Part shown: positions 1 through 12,248 of the stretch, in pieces
How positions within the stretch are numbered: the first letter of the stretch is position 1
Layout of the letters: each line of letters begins with the position of its first letter
NCBI GenBank assembly: GCA_936450465.1
Contig: OW388303.1
Location: forward strand, 11,253,021 to 11,317,020
Length of the DNA: 64,000 nt
Source: Gibbula magus
Lineage: Eukaryota; Mollusca; Gastropoda; Trochida; Trochidae
Reading direction: 5' to 3'
The notes under the pieces: generated by a model
What the model was told of the DNA's origin: nothing
What the model saw: only the letters and a program-made list of their open reading frames with translations
The model's database searches: none
Made by a program: the position numbers and the translations under genes

Positions 1-240
1 ACGACTCGTAGAACGAGTGTATCTAAGAAATATGAACATTTAATATTTTTTTATTTCAAATTCGATTTAGTTGACTTCTGAAGACATGATGTATCGGATT
101 GCTTATCTCACTCGTATGTATCGCTCCTGGATTGAAATATCTTATATTTTGTATGGTATCGTCTCCATTGCCCCTGGCTGTATATACACATTTATATATA
201 TATATATATAAATGAGTCGTTTCTCACGTGAAGTAAGGTT

Positions 241-339
241 ATATATAGAAAAGAGTAAACATCAGATGGGTTTGACTGGATCAATTTTTGAATTATTTAA
301 GAAGATTGATCCAGTCAAACCCATCTGATGTTTACTCTT

Positions 340-349
<10 letters not shown>
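241..349. repeat. Perfect 45-bp inverted repeat (hairpin)
   Basis: The arms at 241-285 and 305-349 are perfect reverse complements around a 19-nt loop. TA dinucleotide runs flank both sides. It contains no coding sequence. A foldback element copy or a recent palindromic rearrangement are both possible; a small-RNA precursor is a weaker alternative. Confidence 0.85.
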
Positions 350-374
<25 letters not shown>

Positions 375-1031
375 TGCTACTGCATGTATTTAAGGTTATT
401 GGCCTTTTACTGAATATAATATATGTCTGTCTGTCTGGTTGATTATTATCTTGTACATGTCTGGAAGGAAACTCCGTTTCACGTTTTTGTGGAATAAATA
501 ATGTTTGTATCTATGGAATTTAATTTCAAAGTTTCTGTATTTCGTTCAGTCATTACTTAAATGACGTATGTAGACAGTATGTTATTTGCATCATGTTGTT
601 GTTTTAAAATAGTATATGTTCAATATTAAATATTAATTGTATTTCAATTCAATTTAATTGTATGTCTTGTCTATAGGGAAACTCTTTTTGTCAGGTATGT
701 AAAGACAATACATATATCTAAAGAAACTAATTTTTAATATATTCATACAATATATTGTTACGTACATTATGTAAGAGGGTAAGGCATCTAATTACACGAC
801 TCATAAACCGTAAACATAGAAAACTTAGCCGTACTTTGTGCGACGTATAAAGCGACAGTGGTGTGGAACTGTTCAGTGTGACAGGTCTGTAGGTCTGATG
901 CGAATTTGAGAGCTCAGACAGCAAGATGAATGACATTTCGATCATGGTGCCATAATTACAATCTACTCTGAGTGTTTAGGTATCGCTACATCAGCCAGAT
1001 AACTTGAACTACATTCGAGCGGCCAATTTAA

Positions 1032-1378
1032 AGGGGCAGTAGCACGGTTTTTTGAAAATTTTCTTTTTTCAAATTTCCCTTTTATAATGATAGTTTGTGT
1101 CATTTAAATGAACTTTAGAGGGTAAAACATCTTGTTACACAAACCAATTATCCGTAGTGATAATAACGATGTTGCGGATAAAGCAAAAATTGCATGGCGG
1201 TCATTTTATTGTGAACACAATTTATTATTTCGAATTACAAAAACGATCCCCACGGCTTTACTGAACCATGTAAACTCAATTTTAACTTGATGAGAGAAAG
1301 GTGTTTTACTTTTGGTGACATTATTTTTCAAATACATTTCATCAACTTATGTGAGCAAAAAAACGTGCTACTGCCCCT
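1032..1378. mobile_element. MITE, family A (TTAA target duplication)
   Basis: The element starts AGGGGCAGTAGCACG and ends with its reverse complement; TTAA lies directly outside both ends (1,028-1,031 and 1,379-1,382). It is 347 bp with no coding capacity. TTAA duplications are made by piggyBac and Kolobok transposases, and the AGGG start is more like Kolobok; this assignment is inferred. Full copies also lie at 3,321-3,647 and 58,086-58,440, with partial copies at 41,718 and 43,696. Confidence 0.85.
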
Positions 1379-2389
1379 TTAATGTGAACATATTATAATG
1401 GCTGCTCGAAGGGAAATGGACTCGCATGGCTTAACCGAGCCATGTACATTCCTTATACTTATACATTTCCTTATACTCTCTGTATTGATTGAGGACTATT
1501 ATCTAGCCATTGGTAACACTTTTTGACCTTTTCGTGAGATCACTTTATTTCAGTAAGAACGGCGTGTCTTTAAATGACGTTCGTCGGTTATGTTACTTAG
1601 TCACTGTTGATTTCCTTTCAATTGAATTATGATAATTAAAAACATTAAATAGGAGTTTCAATGACTTTATGAAAAAACTCATTCAAGTTTTGTTTCTTGA
1701 TGAATGCAGTTTGTTCAATTCGGTTGTTTTAGGTTTATACAAGTATGGTCTCTTTAAACAAAAATGAACATTATTCTGGGTCCTGATATAATTTATAATT
1801 TTAAACACTTATTTCTTGAACAACATGACATTCATTGTTTAAAAAGCTTACGAAACTATATTTATTCTTATTTAACCAGTACTCTTCACTTCAATATTCT
1901 GCCAGGAGATTAACCATGTTACAAATATATAGTTTAAAAACATGCTATGCACCGCCTTTACACGAAATAACCCCACATCAAAAAGGAGAAAACTGTGTAA
2001 AGGTATACAAAAAGAAAACAACTGTCACACATTCTGTAGAAACAAACACCTCTTGTTTCAGAGATACTGAACGCCTCTTTAACCCTTTGTCAGTTGGTTT
2101 AAATTCCTCTGGCTACATGGTATGCGACGCATTCTGCTTTCATGGAGGGACGGGTTAAAAGAATATGCTAAACGTAATACACCTACCATCCCATTGCTAT
2201 GTTCTCATGGCTTACACATTCTTCACGATCCCGGCGATTATCCCGCAATAATCTCTTTATCACATGATCTCTAATCCAGTGTGTCACGTGACTGGGTGTG
2301 AGCCGGAACTACTTTCTAAAGGAAGAGAGCAGGTGGAAACGGAACATTTTGTTTATAATTCTAAAACTTGCATTGTGTCCGCTGGAAAC

Positions 2390-2441
2390 ATGAAGCCTTA
2401 TATAAGCTGGTTTGTCTTTCTGTCAGTTGTTGCTGAATCAA
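2390..2441 (+). CDS. C-type lectin exon 1 (signal peptide)
   Basis: ATG followed by 16 mostly hydrophobic codons, then a strong GTAAGTAT donor in phase 1. A short TTTATAATT run about 35 bp upstream could be a TATA box, but that is weak. Confidence 0.75.
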
Positions 2442-5400
2442 GTAAGTATACCAAGATGGATAAGACAAAGTAGTTTTAAACTATCTTTCATCAAATCTTC
2501 CTTCAATGTTATTGTAAATAATTTAGTAGTTTATCAGTTTAGGAATAAGAGTTATAAGTTAAGAACAAATACATTATTCATACACTAACATTATAATGTT
2601 TTATTTATACAAATTTTACAATCGACTTTCATAGTTGCTTTAAGCTGTTTCGACATTTTATTTATATTTTTCAAACTACAGATTGCTACAACATAAGATG
2701 CCCGAACGGATTCGTTGCCCATGATACTTCCTGCTACAAGTTTGTCAACATGGCGTCGACATGGCCAGAAGCCAAGGTAAATCACTGTAGACGGAGGATG
2801 TCGGAGGATTTGTTATATTTACTGTACTTATATGGCATCTTAAATTTCTGAATAGTCTCCCAAAGTGACATTGATATAAATTCTATTACTCGCCTTTGGA
2901 ATAAACTGCACTGTATTTATATGGCAATATCAAATGTGTAAAATACCGCTGAACGTATGACGTCATAATGATTAGCGGCTGTGATGATATATTATTAGCA
3001 CCACTGTCACAATGGTATCTGACTCGCCGACATCTTAGTTTCATCGCACTGTCGACCATTTCGCTGGTTTATGTAGGCGGTAAAACAGAACTTTCTCCCA
3101 TTTAATGTTTTGTTATGAAACTCCTTTTAACGCATTGTTACCAAACATTACATGTTTAATCAAATAATGATATTACATGGAATATTGTTTAGTGTCTTAT
3201 GTGTCTAAATATCAGAAATAAGTTCATAATATCAAGATGAAAACCTCCAAAGTCTCAAGCACTGTGGAAGCTTTCCTAATGGACTGTCTACGTTGTAAAT
3301 GTATGGTATCGTTATTTTAAAGGGGCAGTAGCACGTTTTTTTCGCTCAAATAAGTCGATGAAATGAACACTCTTCTCTCTTCGAAATATCAAGTTGAAAA
3401 TGAGTGTACATGGTTTGGTAAAGCCTAGGGAATCAGTTTTTGTAATTCGAAATAATAAATTGTTTTCACAATAAAATGGCCGCCATGCAATTTTGCTTTA
3501 TACGCAACATCAGTATTGCCACTACGGATAATTTGTTTGTGTAATAAGATGTGTTACCCTCTTAAGTTGATTTAAATGACATAAACTATCATTATAAATG
3601 GAAAATTTGAAAAAATAAAATTTGCAAAAAAACGTGCTACAGCCCCTTTAACTTCCAAAACTGGCTCCAACAGCATATTATATTCCTTGGTTGAGATCAT
3701 GCGATATCTACAATATAGAGTATCATAATGTACATCAACTGAAACTCCAACGTATCTTTAGTTGATTAAGTTGCAGTATATTGATATCATTGTGCTGATG
3801 ATGTCACACTGTCTCATTGAGATCACTGCTCAAAAAGAGAAATATTCATCATACGAACCATCTAGGGTATATCACAATCTGCAGATTGTGAGTTCACAAT
3901 CTAGGAATATTTCACCATTCCTAGATTGTTTAAACAATCTGCAGATTGTTCGACCCTAACAATCTGAGGATGATCACAATCTAGGAATTTGTTTGTAAGG
4001 CTATCTAACAGATTGTACGAGTCGATTCCTGGATTGTGAAGGGTTCTCAAATAGTGTTTCTATCTTATCTACCTCTAGTTCATATATTTTTTACATCTTA
4101 AAGATTGTGCGGACAATTCTGATTTTCAAAACTCTATTGACGTTCTCTGGATTAAGGTAAAAATGTCCTCTATTTGGTTGAAAAGACCAGCTTACAAATT
4201 ATTTTAAAACATCGGAGAAGTGCAAAAGCTTTTTAAGAGGTCGTGGCATTGTATTCGGGACATTATAAACATCCTTCATTAAACGGACAGAAGCAGTAAA
4301 TAAGGCACGTGAGCATTTAAGGTATGCTTTCCTTACGTCTAATTCAAAACAACTTTAGCAAAATTGACAGAGATAATATGATATTGACATTTCTAGAATT
4401 TAGAGTTTTCTTTAATTGTTCATCTTTGTACACTTTGTACTCTGTTATTCATAACAACTACAAGTGAGAAGTACATGTAATTGATTTTTGACATAGCCTT
4501 CGTTACAATAATGATATAAAGTCTTATTGTCGTATTGCACATTTTTCAAATATTAACAACATTCAATTTATGTTATTATATTCGTAATTTACCAAAGATT
4601 CCTTTTAATATTACATCTTGTAGTTCAGATTAATGTTATTCAGGAGAAAAGAATAATTTTACACTTGAATAATAACACAGAAACCATGAGGATACTATTG
4701 GACAATGCTAGTTTTAATAAAATATATCATGATATTTTTTGTTAAGAATATAAGTAAATAATCTAATGATTTCCAACATTTTGAGATATCCAAGCAAAAG
4801 AAAAGTCATTGAAAATAATATTTCAAACACCAGAAAACCAAGAATCGTGACCATTTTTGTATTTGTCATTTGTTTATTTTTTTATTAAAATATTCTTAAC
4901 GAGATCCGAGATTCTGTTACACTTTTGGGGGATATACAGCGAAATAACAGTGATCGGTAGTTCCATTAGAACTTCAAATGATATGCAGATATATAAATAC
5001 AGGGTATTACAGTAATAACATATAATACAAGTAAATGTATGTCACCGTGATTGGTAAATGGAGGTAAAGATTTATGCTTCAAAACTTTAACCGATATACA
5101 GACATATGAATATAAGACATTACAATAATTACATATAATAATACTGTGTCTGTATTATCACACTTCAGAACTCAGACAGATGACAAGAAAGCTTTTAAGG
5201 CACTATCATACTAACGCTGCACAGTGACAGCTGTAAATGGCAATATCAACTTTCTGATTACAAGGAAATGTGTCAATGATACCACTATATTTAATACTGA
5301 ACGGATTTCAATTCATCTGAGGTTTTAAAAGCAGTCTATACTATACTACATCTAAAGGCATATATGGACAAAGGATATAGAACATTAACGCTGTCTTGTA

Positions 5401-8400
5401 AATGAAAGCCATCGCCATAGGCAGAGTGACTTAAATAGTTTTATCTTCCTGGATACACTGTTTCCTGACTTTGAAAGCAAGTCCCAGTAATGCAATGGAT
5501 TTGGTAATGTTGGGTTTTATATCTTATTATGGAAAAAAGGAAAACTCTTTTTGAAAGATACGCATTATCTCTGTATAACATATTCCACCAAATGGTTGTT
5601 CTTTAAGCAACTCTAAACACTTTAAGCAGGAAAGATTGGGTGAACAGTAGTTTCGTTATATGAAAAATTGATGAAAAATATAAGAATATTTTATTCACAT
5701 GAGGTATATCATGATAATTCAATGACACATGCCGTCACGTTATTAACGAAAATGAAAAAAATACACATTTTATAAATGAAAGTTTTTATTTGATGAATTT
5801 TTTTTTAAATTAGATAGACCAAATATCATATACATGTTTGTATGTGAAATAGTTGATGCTGATAATGTAACATTATAATTGCGATCACAATATGTTGTTT
5901 TTTTTATCATTGAGAGCGTCTTCACGCCAAGACCTCTGTGAGTCTTTTACACGAAAGTTCCGAGTCTACCTGAACATAATCAAACGTGTGTGTTATGTTG
6001 AAGTACGGCTGCATTCCGAAAGTTTGTTCACCTACTTATCCTGATCAGTGCCAATATCATGTAATGTGGGATATCTTTGAAGCATCGTATTAAAACGGAA
6101 ACTAACCCGATCATTTTGTTTAGCCTCAATAAAAACTGTTTAATGTTCCATAACATATTCTAAGTTTATATCTCAAAGTAAATAGTTACACTTTTTGCAG
6201 CTCTTTGAAGTGACCAGGGGTCGATCTTTTTCTGATATACATTGTTTAGTATTTTTTTCTGTGAGTAAGTAATCAATGGGATCAAACCAGCATGGATTAT
6301 TCCCTCCATACTCATTGGATGTATTTGTGATAAATTTGTTCTCATTTAATTGATTTGAAAACTTGTATTCGAACATTAATGAAATTTTAAATTTCAAATT
6401 TCAAAACCCCTCCTGTCTATTCGATTATGGCAAAGTTTAAAAACATGCTTCTGTGTCGACACGGTCTTGGGATACATTGGAGATATAGGAACATACATTG
6501 CATTTGGTGTGATTATATTGACGTAACAATGAAAGCAAACTTACCTGGTAGTTGCACTCAGTACACAAGTAGGTGAACAGACTTTAGGGATGCAGCTGTA
6601 TTGCGAAAAATAGATCATATTTTCTTCTCAGAGCAATGATTTCAGGGGTAGTGAGATATTTTGGAAATGATTCAAGATTTCCAATTTCATTTAATGTATG
6701 TTTAATGATAAGGTCATTATATATGACTAAAGTACATGTATACAATTGAATGAGAATGGTTCAAGATTTTCAATTTCATTTAATTTATGTTTAATGATAA
6801 GGTCATTATATATGACTAAAGTACATGTATACAATTGAAGAAATGTTACTCCCACACAACAGAGAGTTGTAAAACATTTTGCTTGTTTACGATCTGTTCA
6901 AGAATATCAAAACGAAGTCATCTTCATTACCGGTGGATTTGTATAACAAACAGTTTAGGTAAATAGCGACTTCCTCCGGAGCATTTGCTAACTGGGGGAT
7001 TTGTATGGCATCCTAAACTCTCGCAGCACTCTCTATCGTGACAACGCCTTCTGATAGACCGGCGATGGAGCTATCCGAAACTGTGTTTGTCTGCTAAGTC
7101 AAAACTTAAATCTTCTTTGCTAACCAGTGTAGATTAAACATCCCCTGATCTTCAAGACAAATAAACAGTTGTATGATGAAATCGTCTCCCAAACCGGTAA
7201 CTATATCGGTTACGTTAACATAATAATAAATAAAGACAAATAGAGGTTTTCCATAACGTACCAGAATTAAAACGAAATTGGCTTATTTCATTTCCCATTT
7301 CTGGATTCGCACTAATTACTTATTACATACTAATTTTAGCAGCAACTGACGTTTACATATAATGCCTTTAACACCTAACTTCATCCCGACTCAACGCCTC
7401 TATTAAATCGTTGAAATACGACCCGTATATGACGTCAATGTAATATTATGAATATATATTTAAAATGGAACAACAATGATTAAACAGGCCATAACGACAA
7501 TTCAAAGAGAACATAGAAAACACTCGAAGAGAGAAATTTATTGAAGTCAAAAGAATATGACGTTATTTTGAATAAATTATTCTTTATTGTCATTTCACTT
7601 TCTCTTTGAATAAAACACTATTTTTAGAAAACATAATCACTGAGTATAGCTTTGCTTATTTCCACACAAACACAATGAATAGATTCAATATTAACATAAT
7701 GTATCGTTTTTAATAAGCCCGATATCTACAGTTGTGTACAGACTCCTTGGCCAATTGGGATTCTAAATTGTAGAGTTCGTGACCCCCTGGCCCCAAATAG
7801 GGTCACAGGGGTCACGACCTTAAACACCTAATTTCATCTTCTATAGTTCCACAAGGTCTTGAGAGCTGAAAAGTTGTGTGCAGACTCGTTGGCCAATGGG
7901 AATTCTAAATTGTAGATTTGGTGACACTGTGACCCCCAAATGTGGGTCACAGGGGTCATGACCTAAAAACCTATTTTCATCTTCTTCTCAAGTATGAATA
8001 GCTCTAGAGAATGAAATGGTGTATGCAGACTCTTTTGCAAATGTGGATTCTAAATACATTTAGTAGATTTAGTGACCCTGTCATAACCGGAAAACCTTTT
8101 AATCTCCTTCCAGTACAAAGAGTTCTAGCAAGCTGAAATGTTGTGTACAGACTACTTTACCAAAGGAGATTCTGAATTATAGATTTGGTAAATGTATTAC
8201 TTGAGATTACTTAAATTTTCAACCTTAGATAATAAGACAAGTCCTGATGAGCTACAGAGCCCAATTATTATATCTACAAATATCCGACATAAACTTTTTT
8301 TATTTCATTCATAATTTGAGTACTGAGTGACTTGATATATGAATTTGAATGTTTCATTTTATCCATGTTACCTAAATAAAGAGACATACTAATTATTCAT

Positions 8401-9598
8401 TAACAAAATTATCATTTCAGGTACTCTGTGACGTCATGGATTCTCATTTGGTTGAAATAGATTCACCCTGGGAGGAACAGTTCATATTGGAGCGGCTATA
8501 TCTCATAGAACGTGAGCTTAGATATATTGGTCATTTATCATTAAGAGCAACTTCAAGGAACCCAAGTCGAACAATGCGTGTACCGTATCAGGCGTTCTCT
8601 AATTACATACATTTCCATCACTCTAATACGGCATTAATATTCTTCTGTCCAACATGGTACCGGAAATTGGATGTCTGAGTATATATCTCGTGAATAAAAC
8701 TATTCACAATATCTTCGTCGATGAAATGAATATTTTGAGCTATCTGATGTATATCCACTATTGTAAAGTGTCTTGTGTCTAGAGAATACTAGTCTCGACA
8801 ACGACACCGAGTATGCTTTTCTTGGGTTATTTATCTATAAACATTTCATATTATTTTACTGAATGTTCTTCATGTCAGCTGTAAATGCAAACCCAATTCA
8901 CAAACATCATAGATACAATCATAAAAACAGGTTGTTCCCATTGGCGAAAAACAAGATATTTATATCTATTTTTCAAATCATATAAACATCGGCAAATAAT
9001 CTTGTTTATTCTTCAGAGCATTATCGGATTCCATCAGCTAAATCAATCTTCTGGTGGAAGTATCCAAAAGACAGTAAAACAACATACAACCTATTGGTTT
9101 ACCTCCCACCCTAAAGAGTTCCACGCCACTGTCTCTTTATACGTCGCACCATTTTCGTGGAATATCGAGTACCGCTTATCGGGTCGTGTAATGAGATGTT
9201 TTACCCAATATATTGTATAAGCTGTAATGATAAATGGCAATTTTTAGAAAACATGATATGCAAAAAACGTGCTACAGTGCCTTTAAGAAGACACTGATTG
9301 TCAAAAATAGGTGATTGTCAAGTTTAATAGTTGGCCTGTAAATTTGCTGAGTTTGCTCCTTTCAGAAGAAATGGCGGACAGTTCGCTGTGGATAGGAGCG
9401 ACAGACATGATGAACGAGAACGAGTGGGTCTGGATGACGAGTGGCAAGAGGGTCGGATACCGGAACTGGAAAATGGAGGAACCGGAAACAATGATCAAAG
9501 GTCATGGCCATTGTCTTGCTGTGACGCCTAAACCGACGTTCGTCTGGAGCGAGATTAATTGCAGGGAATTTTTGAATTTTATCTGCGAAATTGAGTAA
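2390..9598 (+). CDS. Secreted C-type lectin-domain protein, four exons
   Basis: Exons 2,390-2,441, 2,682-2,776, 8,421-8,511 and 9,366-9,598 join in phase to give 156 residues. All three introns have GT/AG ends. Exon 1 encodes a hydrophobic signal peptide (MKPYISWFVFLSVVAES). The rest is one C-type lectin domain: the short N-terminal disulfide loop (C24, C36), SHLVEID, W88-I-G, W100-V-W, then C129, C145 and C153 in the usual C-terminal spacing. The positions that normally bind calcium and sugar read E-P-E (118-120) and W-S-E (140-142), not EPN/QPD and WND, so classical sugar binding is doubtful. Expected role is extracellular recognition, as in invertebrate humoral lectins. The start was chosen because only this ATG gives a signal peptide and keeps phase. 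The last exon can end at its TAA, but a GTAAGT donor overlaps that stop. Confidence 0.82.
2682..2776 (+). CDS. C-type lectin exon 2 (N-terminal part of the domain)
   Basis: Follows a pyrimidine-rich tract and CAG. It encodes CPNGFVAHDTSCYKF and ends WPEAK before GTAAAT. This is the canonical start of a long-form C-type lectin domain. Confidence 0.85.
3321..3647. mobile_element. MITE, family A, in lectin intron 2
   Basis: A 327-bp element bounded by AGGGGCAGTAGCACG and its reverse complement, with TTAA at both outer edges (3,317-3,320 and 3,648-3,651). It lies in the opposite orientation to the copy at 1,032. Confidence 0.85.
3874..4040. repeat. Cluster of nested ACAATCT palindromes
   Basis: The 7-mer ACAATCT or its complement (one copy with a mismatch) occurs nine times in about 165 bp. 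It forms CACAATCTGCAGATTGTG, AACAATCTGCAGATTGTT and the inverted pair around ACAATCTAGGAAT. It can fold into several alternative hairpins. Function unknown. Confidence 0.75.
6668..6840. repeat. Tandem duplication, 89-bp period
   Basis: Two nearly identical copies, each containing TTTAATGATAAGGTCATTAT. They differ by a few point changes. Confidence 0.85.
7727..8190. repeat. Degenerate minisatellite units, relatives of the 19.7-21.0 kb array
   Basis: About three to four diverged units with ATTCTAAATTGTAGA, GGGTCACAGGGGTCA and TTTTCATCTTCTTCTC. These are the reverse complement of the unit at 19,655-21,035, so the same repeat sits here in inverted orientation. Confidence 0.75.
8421..8511 (+). 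CDS. C-type lectin exon 3
   Basis: After TTTCAG. Encodes the conserved helix and strand segment ending SHLVEIDSPWEEQFILERL, then a GTGAGC donor in phase 1. Confidence 0.8.
9040..9286. mobile_element. Partial MITE-like repeat with a family A-like end
   Basis: Ends AAAAAACGTGCTACAGTGCCTTTAA, a diverged version of the family A terminus. The interior matches 727-950 in inverted orientation (shared GTGCGACGTATAAAG and GGTAAAACATCT-like segments). It lies just before the last lectin exon. Confidence 0.6.
9366..9598 (+). CDS. C-type lectin exon 4 (C-terminal half of the domain)
   Basis: Begins after CTCCTTTCAG in phase 1 and carries WIGA, WVW, HCLA, W-x5-C and FICE. It terminates at TAA, or may be spliced at the overlapping GA|GTAAGT. 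Confidence 0.88.
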
Positions 9599-10608
9599 GT
9601 CGCCGCTATTACTGTTAGCATTTGGTACCAATGCAAAGGCTTTTCAGCGCTAAAATGCGATGGATGTATAGAAGCTCTTCGATTGGCTCTGTACTGTAAC
9701 CAATGTGATTGACCAATATAGTGTTAAACTAGATGTAATTTGATACGACGGTCTTTGAAAATGTATAACATTACAGCTAGTTTTAACTAGATTGGTTATT
9801 GGCCTTTTTAGTTGGTCGTTTGAATGTTATGACTTGAAAATAGTTATCGGTTTTAAGAAAAAAATGATGGCTTCGTTTCCGTACTAAGCAGGTAATTTAT
9901 TTCAAGAAAGAATAGGGGCATATTACATCATAATTATGTCTACTATGTTTTTTCAAGTTGAGATGGATCGACAAGAAATATGCCGAGTACCAAACGTGTT
10001 GACTTTTAGATTTCCCGATAAACAATATTTTCGTCATGTTTGTTCGTCATGTTCATATCAACGTTTAAGTTAAACTATTACGGTGTTAACTACAGTTTCT
10101 GGGTTTTTTTCGCTACTTTGTAATTTGACAAATTAAGTGGTCCAAAACGGGCCCTTTAATAATAACGAAATGAATTTCGTCGTTCTGAAATTCACTAAAC
10201 CTTCCCAAACCTCTGCATAGGGTGTGTACATCTTTCAGTTACTCAGTTATCTTTTAGCAAGAACCAACATCAGGGACATTCACGTCTTTCTTCTTTGCAA
10301 GTTTTTTTCCATAAAGGTTACAATGTACCTGATCTTGACAAGTCTTTAAACTTTATATTCAGAAGTATTTGTCAAATTCGACGGATAACGAAATCACCAT
10401 GCGTGATGCTCTCAAAATTCAGCACATCGACAGCTTGTTAACTCCGTTTACTACAGATTTGCATTTCTCTTTAATGAACGTTTGTGAATGATGGGTGCTA
10501 TCTGTTTAGCAGGACATGTTCACTGTTCTGCGAACACATGGTGTCTCTACTGAAAGTGGAATTTTCTTTTTACAGATGCTTGGGTTTAGAATAAGGCTTG
10601 AAACATTG

Positions 10609-10822
10609 CAACTTCCCGATGTAAGGCATAACTCGTACCAGTCTCCATCACTGGCTGCAGTATTTCCCTCGCTTTCCTGTGCTAAGATAGAGGAGCGCTG
10701 CACTTGAAATGTAAAGTGAGCTCCGATTTCAAAGAACGGGAACCGTAAGGAAATACTGCAAGGCTTCAAACAGCCAGTAATGGAGCCTGGCAAGAGTTAT
10801 GCATTGCGTTGAGAAGCGGGAA
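10609..10822. mobile_element. Foldback MITE, family B
   Basis: About 215 bp of imperfect palindrome. The left half CAACTTCCCGATGTAAGGCA and the block GGCTGCAGTATTTCC pair with GGAAATACTGCAAGG, then GCCAGTAATGGAG, near the right end. Related copies lie at 12,027, 22,016 and about 43,104. Confidence 0.75.
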
Positions 10823-12026
10823 ACGTTCAAGAATATTTATTTGTGTTTATAAGTTCTTGTGATTAACACATCATGTCGCAATGTTAAACACCGTTAAGAA
10901 ATAAATGAGTGGTATTCAGGGATGAAAAAGGAAGTAAACATCATCGCTGTTGATACTATGAATGGCATTGAAATTCAGTTACCTGCACTTTGTTTGGTAA
11001 TACTTCACGGGTTGTTCGCAAGCGCTCAAGTACAAGCATGTCAGAGCAAGATACCTGTGGCGAACGTAGGTATATATCATTGTTATGAATTCAGGTAAAT
11101 GTGATGACCCTTGTCTTCGTGTGCAAATATGTTTATGTGATAATATGGTAATTTTGTTTATTTTCCAGCATGTCGTACTAGGTGACATACAGACCCCCAT
11201 CTGATCTTCAACCATCACGTCATAATGCAGTAGAATACTAGCCTAGTCACCTTGTAATGGTCAACATGGTTTACACTGGGTAGTAATGTTATCTCTCGTA
11301 CGCTCGACATTATATGTAAAGAAATGTCATCTCGTGACAGGTTTGTACATTCGAATCCAATGAAACCTTCAAACGTGACAGGTTTGTGAAGGAATTAAGT
11401 GTCATGGAAATTATACTGATCTTGTGTTTAGTGTCTACAATCAATATTTTTCGGATGGAAATTTGCAAATTTTAAATTGAAAATCAAATACTGAAAGGGC
11501 GTTTCATATATATTCTCATATAAGGTTTTTTCATTTTGATAAAATAAAATTGTCCAGGGATAAATATCAAATTGCTATGACTTTCATTTGAAAGGGACGG
11601 TTTAGGATAATAAACTACTCAGACAAATTCACGAAAGGTAAGCGGAACATTACCCCGAGGCAATTCCCAAGATATAATTCCGAGCGAACTCGGGATAATA
11701 TTACAACTTAGTTCTACAACCAAGGACGGAAGAATGAGAAATAATGGATACGCCACGTGACCACTACCGTTCAAGTGGCATGGGACTTTTGATATTAAAT
11801 GCATTTTTAAATAAAAAATAAAAATCACATGTTATTGTTGATTTTCTATACATTGAGTTCCTGAGAATAGTTTTGAATGGTATTCATGATATCCAGAAAG
11901 GATGGATTCATTTGATCCATCAATGGTGGCACCGACTTCAGGTCTAGCTCCTTTCTTTGCACGAAGCTACACATACGATCAAAATGAATCTCTCCGCAAA
12001 ACATTTCCTCTTAAATCATACTTAGT

Positions 12027-12248
12027 CAACTTCCAAACGCAAGGCATAATTCTTGCCAGTCTGCATTACTGGCTGATTTAACCCTTGCGGTATTTCCCTC
12101 GCTTTCGCTGTCGAGGCAGTGAATCGCTGCACTTGAAATGCATAGCGGGCCTGGATTTCTAAACACAGATTTCTTAAGGAAATACTGCAAGGCCTAAATC
12201 AGCCAGAAATGGAGACTGGCAAGAGTTATGCCTTGCATTGGGAAGTTG
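12027..12248. mobile_element. Foldback MITE, family B (best preserved copy)
   Basis: Begins CAACTTCC and ends GGAAGTTG. Inside are GCATAATTCTTGCCAGT and its complement ACTGGCAAGAGTTATGC, and a GCGGTATTTCC / GGAAATACTGC pair. Coding capacity none. Confidence 0.8.

Larger units (their letters stand above)
1..2389. other. Non-coding upstream stretch
   Basis: I see no convincing exon here. The stretch holds TA-rich microsatellite (about 189-220 and 345-372), the perfect hairpin at 241-349, a diverged repeat at about 727-950 that matches 9,040-9,286 in inverted orientation, and the MITE at 1,032-1,378. An open frame of 107 codons at 1,835-2,158 has no recognisable family features and is probably chance. 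Confidence 0.6.
2777..8420 (+). other. Intron 2 of the lectin gene (5.6 kb)
   Basis: No exon was recognised inside. It contains a family A MITE (3,321-3,647), a cluster of short ACAATCT palindromes (3,874-4,040), an 89-bp tandem duplication (6,668-6,840) and degenerate minisatellite units (about 7,727-8,190). Confidence 0.6.

Noticed and set aside
1835..2158. 107-codon open frame upstream of the lectin gene
   Set aside because: No signal peptide, domain or family likeness; low-complexity AT-rich context, and the lectin gene has a better start downstream.
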